Of a stretch of 64,000 nucleotides of DNA, positions 42,535 through 51,599 are shown in pieces. The notes below the pieces were generated by a model. It was not told where the DNA came from. It saw only the letters and a program-made list of their open reading frames with translations, and did not search any database. Source of the DNA: Streptomyces sp. 846.5 (GTDB taxonomy: Bacteria; Actinomycetota; Actinomycetes; Streptomycetales; Streptomycetaceae); the NCBI RefSeq assembly GCF_004365705.1, contig NZ_SOBN01000003.1, positions 868,001 through 932,000 of the forward strand, given 5' to 3'. The position numbers were made by a program, and so were the translations under genes. Each line of letters starts with the position of its first letter. The stretch's first letter is position 1.

Positions 42535-43382
42535 GCACCCCGCAGGAAGCCGAGGCGCCCGACGCCGACCCCGTGGCCTCCGCAGCCCTCGCCGCCGACC
42601 CGGAGCGCGCCCTGGCGCTGCTGCGCGGCGGTGAGCTGGAGATACACGGCCGGCTCACCGAGGCGTCCAACGGGGTCTTCTACTGCACCGTCAGCGACGA
42701 CGCCGAGCAGGCCGTCGCCGTCTACAAGCCGGTGCGCGGCGAGCGCCCGCTCTGGGACTTCCCCGACGGCACCCTCGCCGGGCGCGAGGTCGCCGCCTAC
42801 CTGGTCGCCGCCGCGACCGGCTGGGGCCTGGTGCCGCCCACGGTGCTGCGGGACGGCCCGTTCGGCGAGGGCATGTGCCAGGTCTGGGTGGAGTCCGACC
42901 CGGACGCCCAACTCCTGGACCTGCAGGACGCGAAGGAGCCCGCCGAGGGCTGGCGCGCCATCGGCCGTGCGGACGTCGGCGGGGGCCGGACGGCCCTGCT
43001 GGTCCATGCCGAGGACCCGCGGCTGCGCCGGATGGCCGTACTGGACGCCGTCATCAACAACGCCGACCGCAAGGGCGGCCATCTGCTGCCCGCCGTCGAC
43101 GGCCGCCTCTACGGCATCGACCACGGCGTCACCTTCGCCGTCCCCGGCAAGCTTCGCACCCTGCTCTGGGGCTGGGCCGGCGAGCCCCTCGACGACGAGG
43201 CGGTCACCGCGCTCACCGGCCTCGCCGACCGGCTCAAGGGGACGCTCGCCGACGACCTCGCACCCCTGCTCACCGCCGCCGAGATCGACGCCCTCCGCGA
43301 ACGCGTCGCCGGCCTGCTCGCCAGCGGCCTGCACCCGGTCCCCTCCGGGGACTGGCCGCCCGTGCCCTGGCCGCCGATCTGA
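42504..43382 (+). CDS. SCO1664-type protein (PI3/4-kinase-like fold)
   Basis: About 292 residues from GTG 42504, overlapping DUF3090 by 31 nt; the start is uncertain. Kinase-like features: LTEASNGVFYCTVSDD, AVAVYKPVRGERPLWDFPDG with a likely ATP-binding Lys, AVLDAVINNADRKGGHLLP (catalytic-loop-like HRKGGH) and GIDHGVTFAVPGKL (DHG metal motif). Third member of the phosphatase/DUF3090 set. A phosphotransfer role is inferred from the motifs. Confidence 0.85.
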   Translation: MPPSERIPALSTPQEAEAPDADPVASAALAADPERALALLRGGELEIHGRLTEASNGVFYCTVSDDAEQAVAVYKPVRGERPLWDFPDGTLAGREVAAYLVAAATGWGLVPPTVLRDGPFGEGMCQVWVESDPDAQLLDLQDAKEPAEGWRAIGRADVGGGRTALLVHAEDPRLRRMAVLDAVINNADRKGGHLLPAVDGRLYGIDHGVTFAVPGKLRTLLWGWAGEPLDDEAVTALTGLADRLKGTLADDLAPLLTAAEIDALRERVAGLLASGLHPVPSGDWPPVPWPPI

Positions 43383-43420
43383 CCCCGCGTCAACGAGAAC
43401 AGGCGGGGGGAGTGGTGGCG

Positions 43421-44599
43421 ATGGCACGACCGGACCGATTGCCGCGCCCGGTGTGGCTGCTGCTGGCCGCGCGGACGGTCAACCAGCTCGGCGCCTTCTC
43501 GATCTCGTTCGTCGCCGTGCTGATCGTCAACGACTACCGGGCCGGGATCGCCACGGCCGGTCTGGTCTCGGCCGCCTTCGGGGTGGCGACGATTCCCTCG
43601 CGGCTGCTCGGTGGGCGGCTCGCCGACCGGCTGGGGCGTCGGCGCACCATCGTGCTGGGGCTGACCGGCTGCGCGGTCGCCCAGCTCGGGATCGCCGCGG
43701 TGCACTCGCTGCCGGCCACGGCGGTGCTCGCCGTCCTGCTGGGGCTGGTCTTCGAGCTGTACGAGCCGCCGTGCCAGGCGATGATCGCCGACGCGGTGCC
43801 GTCCGCGCAGCGGGTACGCGCCTACGGCCTGCTGACCGCGGCGCTGGCCGCCGGGGGCATGGGCGCCGGGCTGATCGCGGCCGTCCTGGGCCGGTGGGAC
43901 CTGCGCTGGCTGTTCGTCGCCGATGCACTGAGCTGCCTGGTCTGCGCGGCGGTGCTGGGCGCGGTGCTGCCTGCGGACGGAACCCCTGCGCGTCGCGCCG
44001 CCGACCCGCGTGGTCCGGACGGCGTCAGCCCCTGGCGCGACCGGGCGCTGCTCGCCATGCTCGCCTCCGGGACCGCCTTCGCGCTGGTCCACCTCCAGAT
44101 CATGATGCTGCTACCGCTGTCCCTGGAGCGCCGGGGCCTGCCCGCTGCGGACGCCGGACTGCTGTTCACGGTCTCGGCCGCCACTGTGATCGCCGCCCAG
44201 CCGCTGCTGCGGCTGAAGCGCCTCTCGGCGTTGCCCGCGCCCGCGGCTCTCGCCCTCGGCTACCTGCTGCTCGCTGTCGGCCTGACCGGGTACGCGGTCT
44301 CCGGCGGACTGCCCATCCCCTTCGCGGCCACGGTCGTCTGGAGCCTGGGCGACCTGCTCGTCATGGGACGGGCCTACGCCGTCGTCGCGGACCTCTCCCC
44401 GCCGGGCGGTGCGGGCCGCTATCTGGCCGTGTTCGGGATCAGTTGGGGGATCGCCGGGGTCGCCGCGCCGGTCGTCGGCACCCAGATCCTCGAACGGGCA
44501 CCGGTGGCGGTGCTGTGGGCCGGGATGGCCGGCCTCTGTCTGGCGCTCGCGGCTGTGCACCTTCCCGTCGGCCCGTCCCGGCCGGTGGTTCCTGGGTGA
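43421..44599 (+). CDS. Major facilitator superfamily transporter
   Basis: 392 residues from ATG 43421 (AGGCGGGGGGAG upstream; GTG 43412 or 43415 also possible). Twelve predicted membrane segments, MFS loop 2-3 motif GGRLADRLGRRRTIVLG, and segments LLLAARTVNQLGAFSISFV through PVVGTQILERAPVAVLWAG. Drug/efflux-type member. It lies 38 nt after the SCO1664-type gene and may be co-transcribed. Substrate unknown. Confidence 0.9.
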   Translation: MARPDRLPRPVWLLLAARTVNQLGAFSISFVAVLIVNDYRAGIATAGLVSAAFGVATIPSRLLGGRLADRLGRRRTIVLGLTGCAVAQLGIAAVHSLPATAVLAVLLGLVFELYEPPCQAMIADAVPSAQRVRAYGLLTAALAAGGMGAGLIAAVLGRWDLRWLFVADALSCLVCAAVLGAVLPADGTPARRAADPRGPDGVSPWRDRALLAMLASGTAFALVHLQIMMLLPLSLERRGLPAADAGLLFTVSAATVIAAQPLLRLKRLSALPAPAALALGYLLLAVGLTGYAVSGGLPIPFAATVVWSLGDLLVMGRAYAVVADLSPPGGAGRYLAVFGISWGIAGVAAPVVGTQILERAPVAVLWAGMAGLCLALAAVHLPVGPSRPVVPG

Positions 44600-44613
44600 T
44601 TCTGAAAGATTTA

Positions 44614-44643
44614 TTGACGCTCTCTGTGAGTTACTGCTCTACT
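44614..44643 (+). promoter_or_regulatory. Promoter of the beta-galactosidase gene
   Basis: TTGACG (44614-44619), 18-nt spacer, TCTACT (44638-44643), in an AT-richer patch; the ATG is 58 nt downstream. Confidence 0.5.
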
Positions 44644-44701
44644 CCGTTGGGTTCGGAACGTTCTGCCACCCGCGAACCTTCGACCCCTGCTGGAGCAGTT
44701 G

Positions 44702-47700
44702 ATGCCTCGTCGCACCTCCAGAACCCTCGTCGCTGTGGCCGCAGCACTCGCCGCCGCCACCGCCGGACTCAGCCTGCCCACCGCAGCCCACGCTGCCGCA
44801 CCCTTAACGGCGGTCAACGCCGCAGTGCAGACCCCCGCGTCCCACACCGTCAGCTATGACGGCTACTCGCTGATGATCGACGGCAAGCGGACCTACATCT
44901 GGTCCGGTGAGTTCCACTACAGCCGCCTGCCCAGCCCGTCGCTCTGGCTGGACGTGCTGCAGAAGATGAAGGCGGCCGGCTTCAACGCCGTGTCGATCTA
45001 CTTCGACTGGGCCTACCACTCGCCCAAGCAGGGGGTCTACGACTTCTCCGGGGTGCGCGACGTGGACCACCTGCTCGACCTGGCCGCCCAGGCCGGCATC
45101 TACGTCATCGCCCGTCCCGGCCCGTACATCAACGCCGAGGTCGACAGCGGCGGATTCCCGGCCTGGCTGAACACCCTTCCCGGCAAGGACCGCAGCACCG
45201 ACCCCACCTACCTCGCCGCCGCCGACGAGTGGCTCAGCAAGATCGACCCGATCCTGGCCCGGCACCAACTGACCAACGGCACCGGAACCGTGATCACCTA
45301 TCAGGTCGAGAACGAGTTCTACGACGGCTCCGCGGCCGGCCGCGCCTATATGACCCATCTGGAGGGCAAGGCCCGTGCCGACGGCATCACCGTCCCGCTG
45401 ACCGGCAACAACAACGGCACCTTCAACAGCGGTGCGGGTGCCCTGGACATCGACGGCGCGGACTCCTATCCGCAGGGCTTCAACTGCTCCAATCCGCTGT
45501 CCTGGAGGGGCGTCCCCGACATCTCCTACGACCATGTCGCCGGAAAGCCGCTGTACACCGCCGAGTTCCAGGGCGGCTCGTTCGACCCCTGGGGCGGCCC
45601 GGGCTACGCCAAGTGCGCCCAGCTGACCGGCGCCGACTTCGCCGATGTCTTCTACAAGAACAACATCGCCGTCGGCGCCACGTTGCAGAGTTTCTACATG
45701 ACCTACGGCGGCACCTCCTGGGGCTGGCAGGCCGACCCCTCCCAGGTCTACACCTCCTACGACTACGGCGCGGCCATCTCCGAGGACCGTCAGCTCACCG
45801 CCAAGTACCAGCAGGACAAGCTGATCGGCTACTTCCTGCAGAGCGTCGCGCCGATCACCAAGACCGACAGCCTGGCCGCCGCTGCGACCGACAACGCGGC
45901 CATCGTCGACACCGCGCGGATCAACCCCGACGACGGCACCCAGTTCCATGTGCTCCGGCACGCCAACTCGACCGCGACCAGCACCGATTCCGCCCATATC
46001 GCGATCGACCTGGGCGCGCACGCCGGCTACACCTACGACGACACCGCCACCCAGCTCCAGTACACCGGGAGTTGGTCGCACGTCGGCTCCGAGCAGAGCT
46101 ACACCGGCGGCGATTACCAGAAGACCGAGTCCTTCACCAACACCGCGGGCGACAGCGTCAGCATCCCCTTCACCGGCACCGCGATCCACTGGATCGCCTC
46201 CAAGGCCGCCAACCACGGCCTGGCCGACGTCTACCTGGACGGCGTCAAGGTCGCCACCGTGGACGGCTACGCGGCGAGCACCGCCAACCAGCAGATCCAG
46301 TACGCGGCCTCCGGTCTCAGCGACGGTGCGCACACCCTGAAGATCGTGGCCACCGGCCAGAAGAACGCCGCCGCCAGCGGCACCTTCGTCTCGGTGGACG
46401 CCGTCGACCTGCCCACGCCCGGGGCCCGGTACTACCCCACCGTCCCGCAGCAGCCGGGCACCCAACTGACCTTCGCCGGACGCGACTCCAAGACGATCGT
46501 CGCCAACTACAAGCTCGGCGCGACCCAGGTGCAGTACTCCACCTCCGAGATCATGACCCAGGCCGAGATCGGCGGCCGGGACGTCGCCGTCCTCTACGGG
46601 CGGCAGGGCCAGGACGGCGAGACCGTCCTCAACTACCAGCAGCAGCCCACTGTCCAGGTCCTCGCCGGCAGCGTGCAGAGCACCTGGGACGCAAGCACCG
46701 GTGACCTGCGGCTGAACTACATCCATGACGGCCTGGCCCGGGTGCTGATCACCGGCGGGGAACGTCCGCTGCTCCTGCTGCTGGGCACCGACCAGACCGC
46801 CGAGCAGTTCTGGCAGGCGCAGACCGCGCAGGGCCCGGTCCTGGTCTACGGCAGCGACCTGCTGCGGACCGCCGTCGCGAGTACCAATGGGCGCGGCCGG
46901 CTCGACCTGACCGGCGACAGCGCCTCGGCCCAGCCGGTCGAGGTCTTCGCCGACCCGGCCGTCACCGGCACCATCACCTGGAACGGCAAGCGGCTGCAGG
47001 CCAGGGCGACCGGAAGCGGCTCCGAGCTGAGCACCGTGCCCGGCGTGGCCGCCGTCACCCTGCCGGCGCTCACCGACTGGAAGCACACCCAGGAGTCCCC
47101 GGAGTCCCAGCCCGGCTTCGACGACTCCTCCTGGCAGATCGCCGACAAGGCGACCTCCAACAGCACCACCACCCCAGCGACCCTGCCGGTGCTCTTCGCC
47201 GACGACTACGGATTCCACCACGGCGACGTCTGGTACCGGGGCCGGTTCAAGGGCTCGGCGGGCGCGACCGGGATCACCCTGTCCGCGATCACCGGCAAGG
47301 CGGGCGTCTACTCGGTCTGGCTCAACGGCGCCTTCCTGGGCAGCAGCAGCCCCAACAACGGCGGCACCAGCGCGCAGACCTTCGCCTTCCCGGCCGGGGC
47401 GCTGAAGGCCGGCGGCGCCGACAACGAACTCTCGGTGCTGGTCGAGAACATGGGCCACAACGAGGACTACAACCAGGCCGACAGCAACAAGGAGGCGCGC
47501 GGGCTGATCGGGGCCGTCGTCACCGGCTCCCCGCTGACCACGCTCAGTTGGCGGATCCAGGGATCGAGCGGCGGCGAGAACCTGGTCGACCCGGTGCGCG
47601 GCGCCATGAACACCGGCGGCCTCTACGGCGAGCGGGCCGGCTGGAGCCTGCCCGGCTTCAAGGACAGTTCCTGGCCCACCGTCAGTCTGCCCACCAGCGA

Positions 47701-48853
47701 CACTACTCCGGGCGTCTCCTGGTACCGCACCACCGCGACGCTGGACCTTCCCAAGGGCCAGGACACCTCGGTCGGCCTGCAGATCACCGATGACGCCTCC
47801 CGCCACTACCGGGCGCTGATCTACGTCAACGGCTGGCAACTCGGCCGCTACGTCAACGACGTGGGTCCCCAGCACCTCTTCCCGATCCCCAACGGCATCC
47901 TCAGGGCGAACGGCGCCAACACCATCGCCATCGCGGTCTGGAACACCGACGGCAGCACCGGGGGCCTGGGCGCGGTCTCCCTGGTGAACCTCGGCAGCAC
48001 CGCCTCCCCGCTGCGGACCGAGACGGTGGACAGCCCCCGCTACCAGGCCGACACCTACGCCCAGCCCAAGGCCCACCAGGCCACCGTCACCCTCGACGCC
48101 CCGGACACCGCGGCCGCCGGTACGGCCTACCCGGTCACCGCGACCTTCGCGGTGCCGGCCGGAGCCCCGACGGCCACCTCGGTCCAACTGGGTTTGACCC
48201 TGCCCAGCGGCTGGACGGCCCAGCCGACCGGTCCGGTCAGCGCGAAGAAGGTCGCCGCCGGCGGCTCGCTCACCGGCAGCTGGACGGTCACCTCGCCGAC
48301 GGGCACGCTGCCCGCGTTCTCACAGCTCACGGCGGTGGCCGAGTACCGCCAGCAGGGCCGGACCCAGCAGCTCGCCGATGTCAGGAACGTGCGCGCGGTG
48401 CCGGTGGCCCCCACCGCCGACACCGAGGTCAGTGCGCTGCCGTTCTTCACCTCCTCGAACGGCTGGGGACCGGTGGAGCGCAACACCAGCAACGGTGAGC
48501 AGGCCGCCGGGGACGGAAAGCCGATCACCATCGGCGGCCAGGTCTACGCCTACGGCCTGGGCACCAACGCGGTCAGCGACGTCGGGATCTACCTCGGCGG
48601 CCACTGCACCCGCTTCACCGCCACGGTCGGCGTCGACGCCGAGGCCGGCAGCGCGGGGACGGTCACCTTCAGCGTCCTCGCCGACGGCCGCAACCTGGTC
48701 ACCACTCCGGTACTCAAGGGCGGCGGCTCGACGGTCTCCATCGACGTCGACACCACCGGCGCCCAACTGCTGGACCTGGTGGTCGGCGACGGCGGGGACG
48801 GCAACGGCAACGACCACGGCGACTGGGCCGATGCCAAGGTCGCCTGCAGCTGA
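44702..48853 (+). CDS. Secreted multidomain GH35 beta-galactosidase
   Basis: 1383 residues from ATG 44702 with GGAG 6 nt upstream. Signal peptide with cleavage near AAHA (about 32). GH35 catalytic domain (about 50-390): acid/base Glu in YQVENEFYDG (about 206) and nucleophile Glu in LYTAEFQGGSFDPWGG (about 288). A galactose-binding-like insertion (about 450-570), beta-galactosidase jelly-roll domains (about 590-1110), a NEW3-type domain (about 1130-1230) and a C-terminal NPCBM domain (NGWGPVERNTSNGEQAAGDG). It releases terminal beta-galactose from plant polysaccharides outside the cell. Length is well above single-domain GH35 enzymes; NPCBM and NEW3 add carbohydrate binding. It sits between the DUF3090 set and mshC and has its own terminator. 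Confidence 0.93.
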   Translation: MPRRTSRTLVAVAAALAAATAGLSLPTAAHAAAPLTAVNAAVQTPASHTVSYDGYSLMIDGKRTYIWSGEFHYSRLPSPSLWLDVLQKMKAAGFNAVSIYFDWAYHSPKQGVYDFSGVRDVDHLLDLAAQAGIYVIARPGPYINAEVDSGGFPAWLNTLPGKDRSTDPTYLAAADEWLSKIDPILARHQLTNGTGTVITYQVENEFYDGSAAGRAYMTHLEGKARADGITVPLTGNNNGTFNSGAGALDIDGADSYPQGFNCSNPLSWRGVPDISYDHVAGKPLYTAEFQGGSFDPWGGPGYAKCAQLTGADFADVFYKNNIAVGATLQSFYMTYGGTSWGWQADPSQVYTSYDYGAAISEDRQLTAKYQQDKLIGYFLQSVAPITKTDSLAAAATDNAAIVDTARINPDDGTQFHVLRHANSTATSTDSAHIAIDLGAHAGYTYDDTATQLQYTGSWSHVGSEQSYTGGDYQKTESFTNTAGDSVSIPFTGTAIHWIASKAANHGLADVYLDGVKVATVDGYAASTANQQIQYAASGLSDGAHTLKIVATGQKNAAASGTFVSVDAVDLPTPGARYYPTVPQQPGTQLTFAGRDSKTIVANYKLGATQVQYSTSEIMTQAEIGGRDVAVLYGRQGQDGETVLNYQQQPTVQVLAGSVQSTWDASTGDLRLNYIHDGLARVLITGGERPLLLLLGTDQTAEQFWQAQTAQGPVLVYGSDLLRTAVASTNGRGRLDLTGDSASAQPVEVFADPAVTGTITWNGKRLQARATGSGSELSTVPGVAAVTLPALTDWKHTQESPESQPGFDDSSWQIADKATSNSTTTPATLPVLFADDYGFHHGDVWYRGRFKGSAGATGITLSAITGKAGVYSVWLNGAFLGSSSPNNGGTSAQTFAFPAGALKAGGADNELSVLVENMGHNEDYNQADSNKEARGLIGAVVTGSPLTTLSWRIQGSSGGENLVDPVRGAMNTGGLYGERAGWSLPGFKDSSWPTVSLPTSDTTPGVSWYRTTATLDLPKGQDTSVGLQITDDASRHYRALIYVNGWQLGRYVNDVGPQHLFPIPNGILRANGANTIAIAVWNTDGSTGGLGAVSLVNLGSTASPLRTETVDSPRYQADTYAQPKAHQATVTLDAPDTAAAGTAYPVTATFAVPAGAPTATSVQLGLTLPSGWTAQPTGPVSAKKVAAGGSLTGSWTVTSPTGTLPAFSQLTAVAEYRQQGRTQQLADVRNVRAVPVAPTADTEVSALPFFTSSNGWGPVERNTSNGEQAAGDGKPITIGGQVYAYGLGTNAVSDVGIYLGGHCTRFTATVGVDAEAGSAGTVTFSVLADGRNLVTTPVLKGGGSTVSIDVDTTGAQLLDLVVGDGGDGNGNDHGDWADAKVACS

Positions 48854-48878
48854 CCCGAGCAGATCCGGGGCATGAGCG

Positions 48879-48918
48879 GGGGAGGCGGGCGACCGCAGGA
48901 CCGGTCGTCCGCCTCCCC
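48879..48918 (+). terminator. Terminator of the beta-galactosidase gene
   Basis: 16-bp stem with one G-T pair, 48879-48894 with 48903-48918, 8-nt loop, 25 nt after the stop. Confidence 0.7.
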
Positions 48919-48964
48919 GCCCGCAGCGCCCGAGGCACTGGTGCGAAGATCACATCCGGCCGGT

Positions 48965-48970
48965 TAGAGT
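48965..48970 (+). promoter_or_regulatory. -10 box of mshC (leaderless)
   Basis: TAGAGT ends 7 nt before ATG 48978, the arrangement seen for other leaderless genes in this window. Confidence 0.5.
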
Positions 48971-48977
48971 CATCTGT

Positions 48978-50204
48978 ATGTATGCCTGGCCCGCCACCGA
49001 CGTTCCCGCGCTCCCCGGTCAGGGGAGCCCCCTGCGTATCTTCGACACCTCCGCAGCCGGTGTGCGGACCGTGGAGCCGGGCCCGACCGCCCGGCTCTAC
49101 GTCTGTGGGATCACGCCGTACGACGCCACCCATCTCGGCCACGCGGCCACCTACAACGCTTTCGACCTGATCCAGCGGGTCTGGCGGGACGCCGGCCACG
49201 ACGTGCTGTACGTCCAGAACGTCACCGACGTCGACGACCCGCTGCTGGAGCGCGCCGTCGCCACCGGCCAGGACTGGACCGAGCTCGCCGAGCGTGAGAC
49301 CGCGCTGTTCCGCGAGGACATGACGGCGCTGCGGATGCTGCCCCCCGCGCACTACATCGGCGCGGTCGAGGCCATCCCGTCCATCGTCCCGCTGATCAAG
49401 GACCTACTGGACTCCGGCGCGGCCTACCGCCTCGACGGCGACGTCTACTTCTCGGTCGAGTCAGACCCGCACTTCGGCGAGGTCTCCCGGCTGGACGAGG
49501 CGCATATGCTGCGCTACTTCGGCGAGCGCGGCGGCGACCCGGACCGCCCGGGCAAGAAGCACAAGCTGGACCCCATGCTGTGGCTCGCGGCCCGGCCCGA
49601 CGAGCCCGCCTGGGACACCGAGATCGGTCACGGACGGCCCGGCTGGCACATCGAGTGCGTGGCCATCGCGCTGCAGTACCTCGGCATGGAGTTCGACATC
49701 CAGGGCGGCGGCAGCGACCTCGCCTTCCCGCACCACGAGATGGGCGCCTCGCACGCCCAGGTGCTGACCAAGTCGCACCCCTTCGCCCGCGCCTACGTCC
49801 ACGCCGGCATGGTGGGTCTGCAGGGCGAGAAGATGTCCAAGTCGCGTGGCAACCTGGTGTTCGTCTCCCAGCTGCGCCGGGACGGGGTGGATCCCGCCGC
49901 GATCCGGCTGGCGCTGCTGGCGCACCATTACCGCTCCGACTGGGAGTGGACCGACAGCGACCTGCTGCGCGCCCAGGAGCGGCTGGCCCGCTGGCGCGCG
50001 GCGGTCTCCCGTCCCGACGGCCCCGACGCCGCGGCCACCCTGGCCGAGGTACGCGAGGCGCTGGCCGACGACCTGAACGCGCCGCGCGCGCTGGCCGTCA
50101 TCGACGCCTGGGCCGCCAAGCAGGATGCCGCGGGCGGCGACGACACCGGCGCGCCCGGGGTGGTGTCCCGGACCGTGGATGCACTGCTGGGCGTGGCGCT
50201 CTGA
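48978..50204 (+). CDS. mshC: Cysteine:GlcN-Ins ligase of mycothiol synthesis
   Basis: 408 residues from ATG 48978. A CysRS-derived ligase: HIGH motif YDATHLGHAATYNAFD, QNVTDVDDPLLERA, zinc and binding-site region WHIECVAIALQYLG, FPHHEMGASHAQ, and KMSKS in GEKMSKSRGN. It is shorter than CysS and its N-terminal MYAWPATDVPALPGQG with YVCGITPYDATH matches MshC. It joins Cys to glucosaminyl-inositol with ATP, the third step of mycothiol synthesis. The DUF3090 and phosphatase genes usually adjacent are 6-8 kb upstream here, separated by an MFS and a GH35 gene. Confidence 0.95.
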   Translation: MYAWPATDVPALPGQGSPLRIFDTSAAGVRTVEPGPTARLYVCGITPYDATHLGHAATYNAFDLIQRVWRDAGHDVLYVQNVTDVDDPLLERAVATGQDWTELAERETALFREDMTALRMLPPAHYIGAVEAIPSIVPLIKDLLDSGAAYRLDGDVYFSVESDPHFGEVSRLDEAHMLRYFGERGGDPDRPGKKHKLDPMLWLAARPDEPAWDTEIGHGRPGWHIECVAIALQYLGMEFDIQGGGSDLAFPHHEMGASHAQVLTKSHPFARAYVHAGMVGLQGEKMSKSRGNLVFVSQLRRDGVDPAAIRLALLAHHYRSDWEWTDSDLLRAQERLARWRAAVSRPDGPDAAATLAEVREALADDLNAPRALAVIDAWAAKQDAAGGDDTGAPGVVSRTVDALLGVAL

Positions 50205-50216
50205 GGGATTTCGGCT

Positions 50217-50341
50217 GCGGACCGTAGTCGGCTTGTCGCGCAGTTCCCCGCGCCCCCAGGTAGCTGCAACGTGCCCACAGCGGGGAACTTGCAGCCCCAT
50301 AGGGGCGCGGGGAACTGCGCGACAGGCCCGCTACGGTCCGC
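50217..50341. repeat. Dispersed inverted repeat, copy 2
   Basis: Inner arms 50230-50256 and 50302-50328 match copy 1 with one changed base (G-T pair); outer arms CTGCGGACCGTAG-type (about 50215-50227 and 50331-50343) extend the stem to about 40 bp. It fills the space between convergent mshC and the glycosyltransferase gene and may terminate both. Confidence 0.85.
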
Positions 50342-50353
50342 AGCCGAGCCCCC

Positions 50354-51532
50354 TCAGAAGCCCTCGCTCCGCGACGGTGCGGGGTACGTCCGTCCCTTCC
50401 AGGCCGCGCCGCGTCCGCGCCAGTGCTGGATCGCCGAGTCCACGGTCATCAGCAGATACAGCAGCGCCGTGAACGGCAGCAGCAGGGCGGCGAGCGGCGG
50501 CTGCCGGTAGTAGCGCAGCATGGGGACGTAGGTGCAGGTCATCAGCGCCCAGGCGGTGCCGGACACCGAGGCGAGTCCCGCCGGATCGCCGGTCGCCAGC
50601 CCGACCACGGTCAGCACCGGCGGCACCAGGTAGACCAGCGAGAGCCCCAGCGCCGTTCCCACCAGCAGCAGCACAGAGTGCCGCAGCTGGGCGTAGGCGC
50701 TGCGCGAGACCATCCGCCACAGCTGCCCGAACTCCGGGTACGGGCGGACGCTGTCCACCTGGTCGCCCAGCCCCAGCCAGGTCCGGCCGCCGCCGCGCTT
50801 CACCGCCTTCGCCAGGTTCACGTCGTCGATCACCGCGCCCCTGATCGCGGCGACCCCGCCGGCCCGCTCCAGCGCCTCACGCCGCACCAGCGTGCAGCCG
50901 CCGGCCGCTGCCGCGGTGCGCGAGCCGGGCCGGTTGCTCCACCGGAACGGGTACAGCTGGGCGAAGAAGTAGACGAACGCCGGGACGATCAGCCGCTCCC
51001 AGCGGGTCTCGGTGCGCAGCCGGGCCATCTGCGACACCAGGTCGTACGCGCCCCCGGTCGGCCCTTCGGCGGCGGCCACCAGGCTGTCCAGGGAGGCCGG
51101 CGCATGCGCGATGTCGGCATCGGTGAGCAGCAGGTACTCCACGTCCCCGGCCAGCTCGACGCCGTGCCGCAGCGCCCACAGTTTCCCGGTCCAGCCCTGT
51201 GGCGGCTCACCGGGGGAGGTGACCGTCAGCGGCAGCGAGCCGGGCGCCTCGGCGAGCTTGCGGGCCAGCTCGCCGGTGCCGTCGGTGCTCCCGTCGTCGA
51301 CCAGGATCACCCGCGCGGTCCCCGGGTACTGCTGTGCCAGCAGCGACGGCAGGCTCAGCGGCAGAACCTCGGCCTCGTCCCGGGCCGGCACCACAATGGC
51401 CACCTCGGGCCTCGCGGCGGTTTCCGGGCGCGCTGGCAGTCGCACATCGGTGTGCCAGAAGCCGCCCTGACCGAAGGTCAGCCACAGCCAGGCCAGCAGA
51501 GACGCCACGGACACCCACATCAGCACGGTCAC
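50354..51532 (-). CDS. HpnB-like family 2 glycosyltransferase (hopanoid-associated type)
   Basis: 392 residues from GTG 51532, 7 nt after CATACT (51545-51540), so leaderless. N-terminal membrane segment (MWVSVASLLAWLWLTFG), GT2 domain with EVAIVVPARDEAEVLPLSLP, VDDGSTDGTG and LLTDADI, then RREALERAGGVAAIRGAVID, and three C-terminal membrane segments. The layout is that of HpnB, found with hopanoid genes, but no squalene-hopene cyclase or HpnC-H gene is in this window. Divergent from the racemase gene with 67 nt between starts. Confidence 0.85.
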   Translation of the reverse strand: MTVLMWVSVASLLAWLWLTFGQGGFWHTDVRLPARPETAARPEVAIVVPARDEAEVLPLSLPSLLAQQYPGTARVILVDDGSTDGTGELARKLAEAPGSLPLTVTSPGEPPQGWTGKLWALRHGVELAGDVEYLLLTDADIAHAPASLDSLVAAAEGPTGGAYDLVSQMARLRTETRWERLIVPAFVYFFAQLYPFRWSNRPGSRTAAAAGGCTLVRREALERAGGVAAIRGAVIDDVNLAKAVKRGGGRTWLGLGDQVDSVRPYPEFGQLWRMVSRSAYAQLRHSVLLLVGTALGLSLVYLVPPVLTVVGLATGDPAGLASVSGTAWALMTCTYVPMLRYYRQPPLAALLLPFTALLYLLMTVDSAIQHWRGRGAAWKGRTYPAPSRSEGF

Positions 51533-51539
51533 CTGCGCG

Positions 51540-51591
51540 AGTATGCCGCACCGCCCGGCTCGCACAGCGGCGGCCGGTCATCCACTAAGGT
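51540..51591. promoter_or_regulatory. Divergent leaderless promoters of the HpnB-like and racemase genes
   Basis: Minus strand: CATACT at 51545-51540, 7 nt before GTG 51532. Plus strand: TAAGGT at 51586-51591, 8 nt before ATG 51600. The two -10 boxes are about 45 nt apart, so the genes share upstream DNA. Confidence 0.5.
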
Positions 51592-51599
51592 CGAGTTCT

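Noticed and set aside
44804..48187. 1127-codon frame opposite the GH35 gene
   Set aside because: Gly/Val/Arg-rich translation without any motif; the sense strand carries a clear enzyme.
48978..50204. Cysteinyl-tRNA synthetase (cysS)
   Set aside because: Length, N-terminus and neighbours fit MshC, the mycothiol ligase derived from CysRS.
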